A stretch of DNA of 64,000 nucleotides from Diadophis punctatus similis (GCA_023053685.1 JALIGW010000003.1:44276496-44340495), one strand, 5' to 3'; shown: positions 43,932-56,685, counted from the first letter of the stretch. A program made the numbers and translations. Notes: generated from the sequence alone by a model not told the origin.

Positions 43932-45830
43932 TGTGGAGATTCTCAGTCATCCAAGTCATAGTTGTCTCAAAGGTGCTTCCCCCCCCCTTCAAAAGCAACT
44001 GGACAGTTTTTTCCTTGAGGAGGAAGAAGAAAACATTTCACGTGACCCCTGAGGATGTGGACAAGATTCTGGGGAGGCTCAGTGCGGCCACATGTTTATT
44101 GGACCCGTGTCCCTCCTGGTTAGTTCTGGCTACCCGGGAGGTTACACGAGGCTGGCTCCGGGGAATTATTAACGCTTCTTTGGGGGAGGGTTACTTCCCC
44201 ACGGCTTTGAAAGAAGCGGTGGTGAGGCCTCTCCTCAAGAAGCCCTCCCTGGACCCAGCAATTTTAGCTAACTATCGCCCTGTCTCCAACCTTCGCTTCG
44301 TGGCGAAGGTTGTTGAGAGTGTGGTCGCACGACAGTTTCCCCAGTACTTGGAGGAATCATCATACCTAGATCCGTTCCAGTCGGGTTTCAGGGCCGGACA
44401 CAGCACGGAAACGGCATTGGTCACATTGGCTGATGATCTCTGGAGGGCTCGGGACAGGGGTTGTTCCTCTGTCCTGGTCCTATTAGACCTCTCAGCGGCT
44501 TTTGATACCATCGACCATGGTATCATGCTGCACCGGCTGGAAGAGTTAGGGATAGGGGGCACCGTTTTTCGTTGGTTCTCCTCCTTTCGCAGTTTGTATT
44601 GGCAGGGGGGCAGAGGTCGTCCTTGAGGCCTCTTACATATGGAGTGCCCCAGGGATCGATTCTCTCACCCCTTCTGTTCAACATCTATGTGAAGCCGCTG
44701 GGTGAGATCATCCGTGGCTTTGGGGTGAAGTACCATCAGTACGCTGATGATACACAGCTGTACATTTCCACCCCAGACCACCCCAATGATGCCCTTGAAG
44801 TGATGTCCCGGTGCCTGGAAGCTGTGCAGATCTGGATGGGGAGAAACCGACTCAGGCTCAACCCTTCCAAGACGGAGTGGCTGTGGTTCCCAGCGTCTCG
44901 ATATAGTCAGATGATTCCATCTCTGACTATCGGGGGTGAGTCTCTAGCCCCTGCTGAAAGGGCTCGCAATCTGGGTGTCCTCCTGGATCCACAGCTGTCC
45001 TTAGAGGACCATCTGACAGCTGTGACCAGGACGGCCTTTTATCAGGTCCGCCTGATACACCAGTTGCGGCCCTTTCTGGATCGGGATTCCCTGTGCACAG
45101 TCACCCATGCCCTAGTCACGTCGCGTCTGGACTACTGTAATGCTCTCTACATGGGGCTCCCCATGAAGAGCACCCGGAGGCTCCAACTGATCCAGAATGC
45201 AGCCCCGTGGGTGGTTTCGGGGGCTAATTGGCGCTCCCATATAACACCCCTCCTGCGCGAGCTGCACTGGCTTCCGGTGGTCTACCGGGTGCGCTTCAAG
45301 GTGCTTGTTACTACCTTTAAAGCGCTCCATGGCATTGGACCTAGGTATCTCCGAGACCGTCTGCTGCCACAAACTGCCTCCCATCGACCAGTGCGCTCCC
45401 ACAGAGAGGGCCTCCTCGGGGTGCCATCAGCCAAGCAGTGTAGGCTGGTGATGCCCAGGGGGAGGGCCTTCTCTGTGGGAGCACCCACCCTCTGGAATCA
45501 GCTCCCTCCAGACTGAGGGAACCATTCACGACCTGTCCACCTTCCGCCGTGCCCTCAAGACGTATTATTTTTATCAAGCCGGGCTGGCGTGAAAAAGTTT
45601 TTGGGGTTTTTAAAATTTTAAGATTTTACCAAATTTTAATTGTATTAAATCAGGGCCACATCGAATATTTTCTTTTAAATGTATATATATTTTAATGTTT
45701 ATATTGTGTTTTTACTTGGCTGTTCACCGCCCTGAGTCCCCTGGAGAAGGGCGGTATATAAATTTAATTAAACTAAACTAAACTAAACTAAACACTTCTC
45801 ATCCAAAAAGCTTCATCAGTTCTGATGGCG
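43932..45830 (-). mobile_element. Hairpin-bearing repeat split by CR1
   Basis: The parts at 43932-44041 and 45793-45830 together match the repeat at 16786-16882. The CR1 at 44042-45792 is inserted with a 3-base CAC duplication (44039-44041, 45793-45795), inside the hammerhead-like hairpin. On the minus strand the right part reads CTGATGA, an extra A, stem, loop, and the pairing stem up to the break. Confidence 0.55.
44042..45792 (+). pseudogene. CR1 LINE copy with frameshifted ORF2
   Basis: The element begins in the linker before the reverse transcriptase (TPEDVDKILG, equivalent to residue ~486 of the intact copy). It keeps LLDLSAAFDTIDH, GVPQGSILSP and YADDTQLY, but a short deletion near 44590 shifts the frame between them and another shift near 45513 alters the C-terminus. 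The 3' UTR 'cgccctgagtcccctggaga' and an AACTA-unit tail follow. It is of the same group as 10320-13478 but a distinct subfamily, diverged at many positions. Confidence 0.88.
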
Positions 45831-45880
45831 GGTGTGGGGGGAAGGATAGGTACTGACATTTGAGATTGCATGGTGGGGAG

Positions 45881-46214
45881 CAGGGGAGGGTTCCTCCCAG
45901 TTCGGACCGGTTTGCCCAAACTGGTAGGGACCCACTGGTGATGTCACGAAACCGGTTTGGTCGGTGCCGGTCCGTGGGTGCTGCCATCTTTTTTTTTGAA
46001 TTTTTTTGAATTTATTTTTTCTTCTGAGCATGCGCAGAAGCCGAGTTTCCGGCACTGCGCATGCGTTGCCATCTTGTTTTTGGCTTTTTTAAGGCTTTTA
46101 AATTTTTTGGGCACTGCGCATTCACGTGCGCGCAAAACGAGGTGCCCAAGAGGCGCGGCCACACGGTGTGGGAGGAAGCGAACTGGCAGCGAGGTAAGTT
46201 AGAACCCACCCCTG
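45881..46214. mobile_element. Non-autonomous hAT element
   Basis: The ends CAGGGGAGGGTTCCTCC and AGAACCCACCCCTG have a perfect 8-bp duplication GTGGGGAG (45873-45880, 46215-46222). It contains GAGCATGCGCAGAAG and CTGCGCATGCG near 46026-46066. Confidence 0.94.
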
Positions 46215-46531
46215 GTGGGGAGATGGAAGGATAGGTTCTGATACAATGGTGCGGGGGATGGAAGGATTGTATTTCTTTGCAGTCATCTGGTCGTTAGAAA
46301 TCACTCTGAGAGCTGTTGAGGCCACTTGGAGGTTTATCTGTGCGCCCAGGGTCACCTGAATCAGGGTGCAGTTGATTGTGGAATCTTCTTGGAACTGCTG
46401 CAGGCATTGTGTTATAAACTGGAGATAGGTGTCCTATTCCTTCCCCTCTGTTGAGGGTGGGATATTCAGTTCTAACATAGATGGGTTCTTTTAAATCATT
46501 GGTTTGAAAGAGGGGTAAAATAATGCATTTA

Positions 46532-47222
46532 TATTATTTATTTATTTATTTATTTATTTATGGTTTCTTATATGCCGCCCCACTCCCGAGGGACTCAGGG
46601 CGGCTTACAACACAGGAAAAATACAAGAAAACCAATAAATTCAATTTAAAATCAAAATATAAAAATTAAAAATTTCAATATAAAAGCACCATTCAACCGC
46701 CAGACATACCCGGGGGAGAGTGTAGATGGAATTAAGCTCTACCCCCTGCCTGCAGGAAGAGCCATGTCTTAACGGCTTTTCGGAAGGCCAGCAGGGTGGG
46801 GATAGTTCGGGTCTCTGGGGGGAGTTGGTTCCAGAGCGCGGGGCCGGCCACAGAGAAGGCTCTCCCCCTAGGACCCGCCAGCTGGCATTGCTTGGCTGAC
46901 GGGAGCTGGAGGAGGCCAGCTCTGTGGGCCCTAACCGGTCGGAGGGAAGTATGAGGCAGAATGCGGTCCCGGAGATAACCTGGTCCTAAGCCATGAAGGG
47001 CTTTAAAGATGATGATCAACACCTTGAATTGGACCTGGAGACTAATGGGCAACCAATGCAGCTGGCGGAGTATAGGTGTCACGTGGGTGTACCTTGGCAC
47101 ACCCACCACAGCACGCGCAGCTGCATTTTGCACCAACTGGAGTCTCCGGATACTCTTCAAGGGTAGCCCCATGTAGAGCGCGTTGCAGTAGTCCAAACGG
47201 GAGGTGACAAGGGCATGAGTGA
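46532..47222 (-). pseudogene. 5'-truncated CR1 LINE, minus strand
   Basis: The minus strand encodes 154 uninterrupted residues of the CR1 ORF2 C-terminus (from [15 protein letters not shown] to [12 protein letters not shown]), a 3' UTR with 'cctgagtccctcgggagtgg', and an AAAT tail. The reverse transcriptase core is missing, so it is dead on arrival. Little decay is visible, which suggests a fairly recent insertion. Confidence 0.87.
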
Positions 47223-47309
47223 TTAGTATATATGTTAATGCTGAATTTGGGGATTGCTATTTTATTTTTATTTGCTTCATGATTACATGATTGTTTTTTT
47301 GAAAATGTC

Positions 47310-48085
47310 AGCTGCAATGTCTACCTAAACAACAACTTACTCCTTTATAATCCCCATCCAAAGTACCTTGGAGTAACATTGGACCAGGCTCCCTCTTATA
47401 AGATACATCTAGAGAATCTGGCAGCAAAAATGAATAGTAGGAACATACTCTAGAAATTATGTGGAACTAAATGGGGAGCTTCAGCTGCCACCCTCAGGTC
47501 ATCACTAGAATTGGTCTACTCGGCAGCAGAATATTGTGCCCTTGTATGGCTTAACAGCTGCCTACTAGTAAGTTAGATGCCAGACTCAATGAAACCATGA
47601 GGATTATAAGTGTATGTATTAAAACCACTCCCACTTGCTGGCTTCCTGTTCTGAGCCATATAGCACCGCCAGCTTTACAAAGGAAAGATCATTAGTGAAA
47701 GAATATAAAAAAACTATGAACTCCTCACTTCTGCCAGTGCATGCTGATCTTCCTCATTTATCAGCCAGAAGACTCAAATCCAGGAAGCCTCCATTGGCAC
47801 TTACACATCATCTGACCAACAACTTTAGCACTGATTCCCAATGGAAAGCCAAATGGGTTGCTGAATGCTTAGACACAGGCAGACATATAAATGACCTCAC
47901 AAAAAAGGTGCCAGGCTTTGAACTACCATGTCAGTAATGGACAATTCTGAGTAGGATTGATACCTCACACAGCGTCTGCCAGGATTCTGTTTACATGGGG
48001 CATAATATCCTCTCCTAAGTGTGACTACGAGGTCCCATGTCAAACTGTAGATCACATCATGATTGTAAGCTGAGGACATACACTG
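47310..48085 (+). pseudogene. Degenerate non-LTR reverse transcriptase of another lineage
   Basis: Decayed but collinear protein blocks can be read across frames: YLGVTLDQAPSYKIHLENLAAKM near 47371, then ELVYSAAEYCALVWL near 47510, a TMRIISVCIKTTPTCWLPVLSHIAPP block near 47593, and RLKSRKPPLALTHHL near 47770. A Cys/His remnant, CDYEVPCQTVDHIM, follows near 48021. These match the thumb and C-terminal region of jockey/I-like LINE proteins and not the CR1 copies nearby. Stops and shifts make it non-functional. Confidence 0.65.
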
Positions 48086-48150
48086 GTTCAGTATCTGATT
48101 TTTTAAAAAATATAAATGATGCTGCATTTCAATGCTTAGATGGCCTAGAC

Positions 48151-48545
48151 CAGTGATGGCAAACCTATGGCACGCGTGCCACAGCTGGCACGCAGAGCCA
48201 TATCTGAGGGCACACGTTGCATTGCCATATGTCAGCTCCAGCGCGCATGCACACGCTGGCCAGCTGATTTTTGGCATTCTTTTCGGCCGTTTTCGCTCTC
48301 CCCAGGGTTCAGGAAAGCCTCCTGAACCTGGAGACGACAAAAAACGGACCAGCGGGCAAACCAGAAGTTCAGAAACGAACTTCTGGTTTACCCAATGGGC
48401 CTACCGGAAGTCCAGAGGCTTTAGTAAGGCCTGTGCGCATGTGGAGGGGAGGGCATTGCATTATGAGTGTGGGCACGCGTGCACACGCTATCGCGCGTGC
48501 ACGCACCCTTTTGGCACTCGAGCCAAAAAAGGTTCGCTATCACTG
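48151..48545. mobile_element. Complete non-autonomous hAT element
   Basis: The ends CAGTGATGGCAAACC and GGTTCGCTATCACTG have a perfect 8-bp duplication GCCTAGAC (48143-48150, 48546-48553). The relic at 8772-8895 belongs to the same family. Confidence 0.94.
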
Positions 48546-48553
48546 GCCTAGAC

Positions 48554-51161
48554 ATTAGTATTTGAACATAGAGCTTTTTAACATTTATATTTTACTGTGT
48601 TTTACTAATCTAGGAGAAATGTTAATATATTTTTCTAGTCCATGTATAATATGCCATACGCTAAATAAATAAATGAAAAAGTATCCTGAATTAATGTAAC
48701 ATTCAGGGCATTCTGACAGATAAAGATCTTTTCACATCACCAATGCTTTTTAAAAAAAAGCAACAACACCACATCCAGTCTTCTCCTACACTCACTCTCA
48801 GACAATTATCCCGAAAACTCAGGCTGAGTTACTAGCAGTCCCTTCCTCTGATGAGCACAAAAGATGGCTGCCAGCCAAGATTCCCCCCTCTCTTTGTTCT
48901 GCTGCACCACTTATTCACAATAGTGGGGAATATAAGAAAACTTCCCTGAAGCCCTGTGTGAGAACATTGAAGTGTCATGGAGAAGGAGCTGGCCTACTGC
49001 TGCTGGGGAAGGGGAGGATCGGGGTCAGGCATTGGTGAGAGATTCCACCAATGAGAAAGCTGCGCTTCCCAACCCCTCAAAATTCAACCATTTCAAATAA
49101 AAAAAAAAAGATCGGAAGTCTGGGATAGCCAGACCAGAAGAAAATGGGCTCTCCTGCCCAGGGGTTGCCAACCTAGGAAACAAATGGGTCAGACTTCCAC
49201 AGAGACATGCCTCAATAATGAGGGAAACCAGCTGTGCTGCTCCTGCCACCGCAGGAAGGAAGGAAGAAGTGAAATGAATATAATTTCAGCAAATCTATAA
49301 TGACATGAGCAACAAAAGCTTTTGCAATAATGATAACAAGCCAAATAAACGAAGCAATCGTTTCTTGTGTATTGACACTTCCTAATAGCATCATCCCAAT
49401 TTCACACTTGGAAGCAGACATACACAAATATCATTTGTATTATGTTACATTTGCATAAAGGGCAGATTACAACAACCTTCTTTAACACCTTTCAGAGAAA
49501 AAAAGACGAAGTTGGGATCAGACAGCCACCTGGGCACATGAGTAATGTTTGGAAAGCTGATATATATATGCTAGTTTCCAGCCCAGAGGAAATTGTATCT
49601 AAGCTCCTATTAACATGCATATATTTTAGCATGCGATTATATTTTTGAATGAGTGCCATTGCACTGGCTAGCTAGGTATATAAGATCACTTTGCCAATGA
49701 GAAATAAGGTCAAATATAGGAAGGCTTTTAATTAAACCACCAAGTGTTCAACATGAATCTTTGATGACTAGATTTTCCACAGATGTGGGAGAAGGGGCAG
49801 AGTTGCAATGTGGATGTGCTGGAAGGAAGAGAAAGGGAAATCCAAGGTGGAAAAATAGGAAAGTAACATATCATATGAAGAAATCTAGCAAAGAAAAAAA
49901 AGAGTGCATGATTGTTGTATTTAATCCAGAATACAGGTAGAAGTTTTTCCTCCAACTTAGAATCAGTAAGGAGCCAGGGTTTTGTTGGGTTGCTCAGTGT
50001 GGCATATAATAGCTGTATCATTCACCTCTTAAAGCAGATTTGCTGCTCCTTAAGGAAGGCAATAGACTGTATAGTTATCACCTGAAATGGGATTTAATCC
50101 CTCCCACAAACTATACAACCTACTACCTCACCTCCACAAAGCAACACAAAGGCCTCATACATTTGCATATTTGTAAAACTGCATGCCTGACATCCAAGGG
50201 TCCCAAAATGATCATTGTTCATGACATTAACTTGCATGTAGGAATGGGTAATCCCATGGGAGCAGTTGAATTGACTGTCTCCTTAGGAAAGACAGTAGAT
50301 TGTATAGTTAGCTCAAAGGGAGAAGATGGCTCCACAACTATTCAATCTACTACCTCAGCCTCAAGGACAGCATTGTTTTGATGGTTAGGACTGGCAAACG
50401 TCAATGATGGCTAAGAAGAACATTGATGGTCTTGAGGTTCAGATAAAGATGGCTGATCAAATGCAATCTACAAAAACAGAAAACGAGGAAATATCAGCAA
50501 ATACAAAGTGTTGAGTTCTTGAAGTTGTATTGAAACAAGTTTTCATTTTTTTTCAGACATCCACAATAAATCAGTTTGATAAAACTTGATAAAAGAGACC
50601 CGCTATGATTTTTTTCCAGTTCCACAATTTTTCCCCAGTTCCACAATTTTCATTTTCATTCTGTAATTGCCCTCTTTCTCCCATGAAAGTATATACAGAG
50701 TGGAGATCAGATTGGACTGATCTGCATTTCTTTCTTTCTCCCATTTTGGGAGGGCAGGAATGGATCATTTCATCCTCAGCCCGCATCTCGGCTGCTGGAA
50801 AGATGATATTTTCTTGATTTGCATGAAAAATACTTATCTTACCCTCTTCTGGTGGAAGCAGGCAGTCAGCTAAGCTGGTCCACCTGCTGCACTTCATTCC
50901 ATTTTACACCAATGGCTAGTAGGCAGTGTACTTCTCAATCTTTGTTCTCCGACAGCCATTTTATACTGTACTGTTGGACTCCATGATATTAGACTTTGTT
51001 TTGTTTTTGGTTTTCAGATTAAGTAGTAGAACAATAAAATGTAGTTTCTCTTTCGTGGAGCAGTGAAATACTGACCTGTCTTCCTTCCTTCCTTCCTTCC
51101 TTCCTTCCTTCCTTCCTTCCTTCCTTCCTTCCTTCCTTCCTTCCTTCCTCCCTCCCTCCCT

Positions 51162-51194
<33 letters not shown>

Positions 51195-52469
51195 CAATTT
51201 TCCATTTCTAATCTATGTGACAGGAAAAACTATAAAACTTATTTTTTTCTATCAGAACTCAAAACCAAAGGCCATAAAAAAGAAAAGCAATTGGTGCTTG
51301 CTTTTCCAATGTGGGTGGGAGGAGTAAAAAGCAGGGGAATCCACCAATTGCAAACCTTGGTAATTCTGACTAGGTTGGACATCAGGCTGTCATTGTTGTG
51401 GAGGAAGGAGCTGAAACTTAGATAAGAATTTATTAAGCTGGCTTCCTTTCTACTCAGTTCACATATGGAAGACAAGCAGCTGAAGGCTACATTGCAAAAA
51501 AGTCCCTAGTCAGCATAATTTTCTCTCTACAATTCCTTATTGCCCCTCCCCCCTTAGTGAAGAATATCTGCTAAGGGAGGAAAAATGAATAATTTTATAA
51601 TATATTATGTTTAACATAGTATAGATCTGTCCATTTTTAAAAGTTGAATTATAAACTTAGTTTGAATAATACAGAAATTTTAGATGATGGACAAAGTCCA
51701 TTATCTAATCTGCAATAGTACCTACAGTTGCCATTACATGGGACACAGAAATAAAATTAATAATAAATGAAAAATAGTATATAGACTAGAGAGCATTCTC
51801 AGGTCTAGATCCAAACATGAGCTGTTCTGAGAATGGGAGAAAACAGGCTTTATTGCTGTCTTATCTCAGAATAGCTCTTTTTTAGTGCATGGGGTCTCCC
51901 ACTTTAATAACAACCTTTGAAGGGACTACTGGAAAAAGGAGCAGAACTGGAGGGAAAGCAACTTTATTGGTTTACCATCTGCCATCATTTCTGCATCCAG
52001 TAGAATCCATTCTCTCTCTCTTTCTGTATATTGAGCAAATAGTTAAGAGAAACACATAAATTAGTTGAAAATTTAATATGCAACAATGATTTGTTTAGTG
52101 AGTTTATGCTTTAAGAACAGCCTTTGAATGGGCTACTGGAGGAGGGAGCAGAACTGGAGACAAAACAATTTTCCCTTTCTAAAATAATGAACACTTTAGA
52201 AACGGGGGGAAAATGAAAACAAATATTTATATTATTTTTAAAAGGTTCCTACAATGCGACAAGCAGGATGGAACAAATTTAAAACTGACTTGTAAGAAAG
52301 TTAGGAATTAAAAATTGTATTTATCCACTCTTATTCTCATATTTGCTTATTTTTAAATGAAAATATTTTCATTCAAGTGCATTCCTATGGCAGCTCAAAA
52401 TGTAAAAACAAAAGAGTAAAATAATCCTAATTAGCGTGAGAGATAATGATTTCTGAAGAACACACCTAA
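48554..52469. other. Unassigned 3.9 kb, no gene seen
   Basis: No exon or transposon recognised apart from the microsatellite at 51079-51194. Two diverged copies of a ~95-base unit, around 50043-50137 and 50274-50365, share 'agactgtatagtta/agattgtatagtta' and 'ctactacctcac/ctactacctcag'. Confidence 0.4.
51079..51194. repeat. (TTCC)n-(CTCC)n-(TGCC)n microsatellite
   Basis: Pure TTCC units to about 51147 pass into CTCC units and then TGCC units to 51194. The Lys/Glu/Arg/Gly-rich frames on the minus strand are products of this repeat. Confidence 0.95.
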
Positions 52470-52698
52470 ATAGCCCTAGCCCTAGCACTTATATTTATAT
52501 ACCGCTTCATAGTGCTTTACAGCCCTCTCTAAGTGGTTTACAGAGTCAGCATATTGCCCCCAACAATCTGGGTCCTCTTTTTACTGACTCAGAAGGATGA
52601 AAGGCAGCGTCATCTTTAGCCCCATCAGCATCAAACTCCAGGCTGTGGGCAGAGTTTGCCTGCAATACTGCACATTAACCACTACACCACCAGGATTA
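52470..52698 (-). mobile_element. MIR-like tRNA-SINE, minus strand
   Basis: Same family as 4165-4396, in the variant with 'ctgtgggcagagtttgcctg' also seen at 20550-20742. The tRNA-like head complement 'accactacaccaccaggatt' is at the right. Confidence 0.8.
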
Positions 52699-52891
52699 AA
52701 GTTAGGTTCTACGAACATGTAGCACTGATTCATTACATGCGTTTGACATTTTGGCATCTGGCTAACTTTTCTTTCTGATACTCTTTCTTCTCTGTCCTCC
52801 CTCCCCTCAATCCCATATGCACTTCCATTTCTAAAAATGACATCTTTCTTAAGTGGTCTCCTGCAGTTAAGTGGTTAAATTATGTATGGTA

Positions 52892-53353
52892 CAGTGATGG
52901 GTTCCTGCCGGAGCTGTCTGGTGCATAGCTCCGGTAGGGAGCGGCCGATTGCGCAATTTGCACGCGACCGCTCCAGAGCCGTCTTCACTGGTCTGTCGCG
53001 CCATCTTTTTCTGAGAATCCGCCGCGCTATCTTTTTCTGAGAATTTTTGGCCGATTTTGCTTCTGCGCATGTGCAGAAGCAAAATCGCACCAAAATCTTG
53101 TGAGGGGATGCGCGTGCGCAAGAGAGAGATTTCGGTACAATTTTGCTTCTGCGCATGCGTGGAAGCAAAATTGTGCCAAAATCTCACGTGCGCACGTGTC
53201 CCCTCACGAGATTTTGGCAAGATTTTGCTTCCGCGCATGCGCAGAAGCAAAATTGCACAAGGGGGTGCGCATGTGTAGCGAGCATGTGCGCACCCAAAAC
53301 GTGGAGATGTGCACGCAGCGCACCGGCATGGGTAAGTGAGCAACCCGCCCCTG
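52892..53353. mobile_element. hAT element with repeated palindromic modules
   Basis: The ends CAGTGATGGGTTCCTGCC and GAGCAACCCGCCCCTG have a perfect 8-bp duplication GTATGGTA (52884-52891, 53354-53361). Three ~35-base palindromes, each an AAGCAAAAT/ATTTTGCTT arm pair around GCGCATGYGC, lie near 53053, 53139 and 53220. It is related to 24510-24795. Confidence 0.93.
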
Positions 53354-53659
53354 GTATGGTATATTCTATAATATCAACTTGCCTCCACATTCCTTTTTAA
53401 AAGTATTGCTATTACAGTTTAATCAAGTTTGTGTGTTCAGTGATAAACAGTTGAAAAGTAGCAACTTCCTGCCAGTTTTCAGCAGGAAGCTGAAAAAAAC
53501 CCACCTTGAAACCCCAAAGAAAAACAAACTTCATCAATTCAGTGCTTTCAATTGGGGCTCTTATTTTATCAAATTAAAATAATAAAAACATCCTGAAAAA
53601 TTTGAAGTTGTATATTGTCTTTTTACAATAAAGTTTTTTTTAAAGATGTAAGTAACAAT

Positions 53660-53924
53660 AATGTTTTTTAAAAGATGTAACACAATTAACCCCCATCCTA
53701 TCACCCATCTCCTCCCACTTATGACTGTATGACTGTAACTTGTTGCTTGTATCCTTACGATTTATATTCATATTGATTGTTTCCTGATTGCTTACTTGAA
53801 CCCTATGACAACCATTCTTGACAAATGTATCTTTTCTTTTATGTACACTGAGAGCATATGCACCAAAGACAAATTCCTTGTGTGTCCAATCACACTTGGC
53901 CAATAAAGAATTCTATTCTATTCT
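53660..53924 (+). mobile_element. Snake CR1/L3-type LINE 3' UTR
   Basis: The 3' UTR 'aacccccatcctatcaccca' to 'cttggccaataaagaattct' contains an AATAAA signal and runs directly into (ATTCT)n. Snake CR1-L3 ('Snake1') LINEs are known to seed this type of microsatellite. No coding part remains. Confidence 0.75.
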
Positions 53925-53998
53925 ATTCTATTCTATTCTATTCTATTCTATTCTATTCTATTCTATTCTATTCTATTCTATTCTATTCTATTCTATTT
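53909..53998. repeat. (ATTCT)n microsatellite
   Basis: About 17 nearly perfect ATTCT units extend the LINE tail. The length suggests post-insertion expansion. Confidence 0.95.
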
Positions 53999-54327
53999 AG
54001 GTTTTGAAAAATTATACATAACTTTTTTCTATTTTTCTAGACAATTTTATCTAATCAATAATTTTTAAATAGTTTTCCACAGAAAATATTGGATTTTTAC
54101 AGCAACCAAAATTTCTAATGCAACATAAATCTTTCAGGCAATCATGTCAGATAGTGGTATTTCAGTCTAGCTTGACGGTGGATTTATTTTACATCTTTTG
54201 ATTTAATCAACAGTATCTAAGAGGAAAATATTAATGCTAATCTTTGCCTGCAAATTTCATCTGATTCTATAAACAATCCCCTCACCTCCATTATAGGCAT
54301 GAGCCAAGCCTATAACTTTATGTTTGC

Positions 54328-54587
54328 AGGTATATATTTATTTATTTATTTATTTAGTGACATTTATATACCGCCTCACAGTGCAAGCACTCTCTAAGCG
54401 GTTTATACCAGTAAGCAATGTATATTTATATTGCCCCCAACAATCTGGGTCCTCATTTTACCTACCACGGAAGGATGGAAGGCTGAGTCAACCTTGAGCG
54501 GGTGAGATTTGAACCGCTGACCTGCGGATCAGTGTCAGCTAAAGTGGCCTGCACTACCTGCCTCTAACCGCTGCGCCACCTCGGCTC
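54328..54587 (-). mobile_element. MIR-like tRNA-SINE, minus strand
   Basis: Close relative of 13530-13782 and 63440-63688, with the TTTA tail, 'tatataccgcctcacagtgc' and the inverted tRNA-like head 'gcgccacctcggctc'. Confidence 0.88.
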
Positions 54588-56683
54588 TTTACATTTCATT
54601 ATATATATTTTAAAAATTGAGCTCTAAATCCCTTTTCATAATCTTAAGCCATTCTGAAGGGTTCTTACCAGACTGAATTTCTTTAAAATTTGTTTACGTA
54701 GATGAATTACAAACTCATTTTTACTACCACAAATTTGTACACAATCCTTTTTCACAAAAGTGGGCAAGTATGCTAGAGTACAATTTATATCTGGCCAAAC
54801 CACAACATTATACATTCTTTTTGCTTTCTGTTCTTTTCTGTGATTTTTCCTCAACTAACCTACTTCACATAAAATTGCAGCAAGATTCCCCTGCTATCTT
54901 GAGTCTTTGGAAGAAATGCATGATATAAATCTATATATGTAAGATACAATAAATGTTGTAAATATCTGTGGGTAACCCATGCCAATCAACAGAAAACATG
55001 TAACCTTAAGTCAGAATTTGCCTCAAACTTGATTTAAAAAAACTAATTTACTCCATTCATGTTTTCAAATTGTTGAATTAGGCTCCTCACTTAGCCCATG
55101 AGCTAGAATTTTAATGTTACTATTCTACTTGAAGTTTATGAGAGCTGAAGTCTAAAACATCTGAAGAACATCTACTTGTGGAAGATAAGAGGCAGATAGA
55201 ATTTGACAAATGAATGTTGAGTGTGAAATATTTAATGTTTCTCAATAAAAATTGTTAAAAGAGTGCTTCTTGACAAACACACATTCAAATATACACATAC
55301 TGTATGTATGTATATAATTTTCTATCATATAATCTGTCTATGTGCACACACACAAAAACATACACCACACCAATAGATTTTTTTTTAGATTTAAAAGAAT
55401 AAAGTACAACAAACCTGGCATTAATTCTACGATACGACCAAGTCAAAATTTTGGAGCTGTATAAGCTAACAGGATTTAAGTAGTGCCTATCTGGAGATCT
55501 GATGTGGAAGCATATTTCCATTATTTATCTCCCTGCTGGACACTTGTATAGAAATTCAGATTTCTAAATATTTGAAGTTCTCAGTGATGTCATTACAAAG
55601 AAATTGAAACAAGGGTAAGTGCTGCACTCCTGTAACTTCTGATGATGTAGGGAAGCACAAACAAAGAAGTTCAAAGTATTGTATTGATGAAAAAAATGTG
55701 TACCATATGAGTCAACAAGAGTTCCATAATCCAGTTTCATTGTAAGTCTGCTTTCAGTAATGGCTGCATAAGTGCTCTTTCTCATCTGCTATTTGATGCA
55801 CACATTGTCATTTTTAAAGGTCATATTTCACTTTGATTTTAAATATTAACAATATTTACCCATTATATTCTATAATTTTCAGGTGAGAGATTACTAAATA
55901 CACACACACACACACACAAACAGAGCCACAGTTCCCAAGGGCAGTGCTGGATATAATAAGTAGCAGACATGGAATTAAACCACCACAGTGACTTACAGTA
56001 CTCCCAATTTGATCCAGGAAACCCTGTTTCTATTTTTATTATAACAATAAGGGTCAGCATGTGATCAGGCCCCTGTTTTAATAGAGAACGTGTAAGCACA
56101 ATAGAAAATAGCTGCTGTTGAGAACAGAACACCTAGCAGAACACGGAAGTCACATAGCAGCAAATCCCATTTTTCAGTGGTATACACTAAATTTCTCAAC
56201 TAGTTCTTTCATAATAATGGAGCCCCAATAGTTCACAAGATATGATAAATTTGTAAATATTAAATAAAATTGATGCTAAAGGCTTCTGTTCCTCTGAATT
56301 CACATTCCTTGGATACAGCAGTAGAAATAAAAAGCATGTTCACTCATTTTGAAACTGTACCCAACATTTCATGTATGGTTAGAAGAGCTTGTTTTAAAGA
56401 TGTAATTGAAACAAGCAATTAATAATTATCAACAGTTATAGAATATTTGAACATAAAATATTCTCAGTGGGTATTATACTGCAACTGAGCAGAAAAATGT
56501 ATTTAGCTTAAAGGCTACAGAAACCCTATTTGTTTTGTTCTAGGTGCCTTAGCATTTTAAAAAATTATTATTTTTGATTGTTTAGTTGTGGGGGGGAGGG
56601 GAGAAAAGGTACTGATTGCAAAGGGAAGGGCCTCCACAAACAAATATAAGAAAAGTATCTAATTAAAGCAGGGGGAAATGACA
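54588..56683. other. Unassigned, no gene seen
   Basis: AT-rich sequence with a short (CA)n at 55899-55918. No exon or transposon recognised. Confidence 0.45.
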
Positions 56684-56685
56684 TA

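Noticed and set aside
50961..51205. Lys/Glu/Gly/Arg-rich repetitive frames
   Set aside because: They are translations of the TTCC/TGCC microsatellite.
53818..54000. Frame with repeated FYSIL residues
   Set aside because: It is a translation of the (ATTCT)n array.
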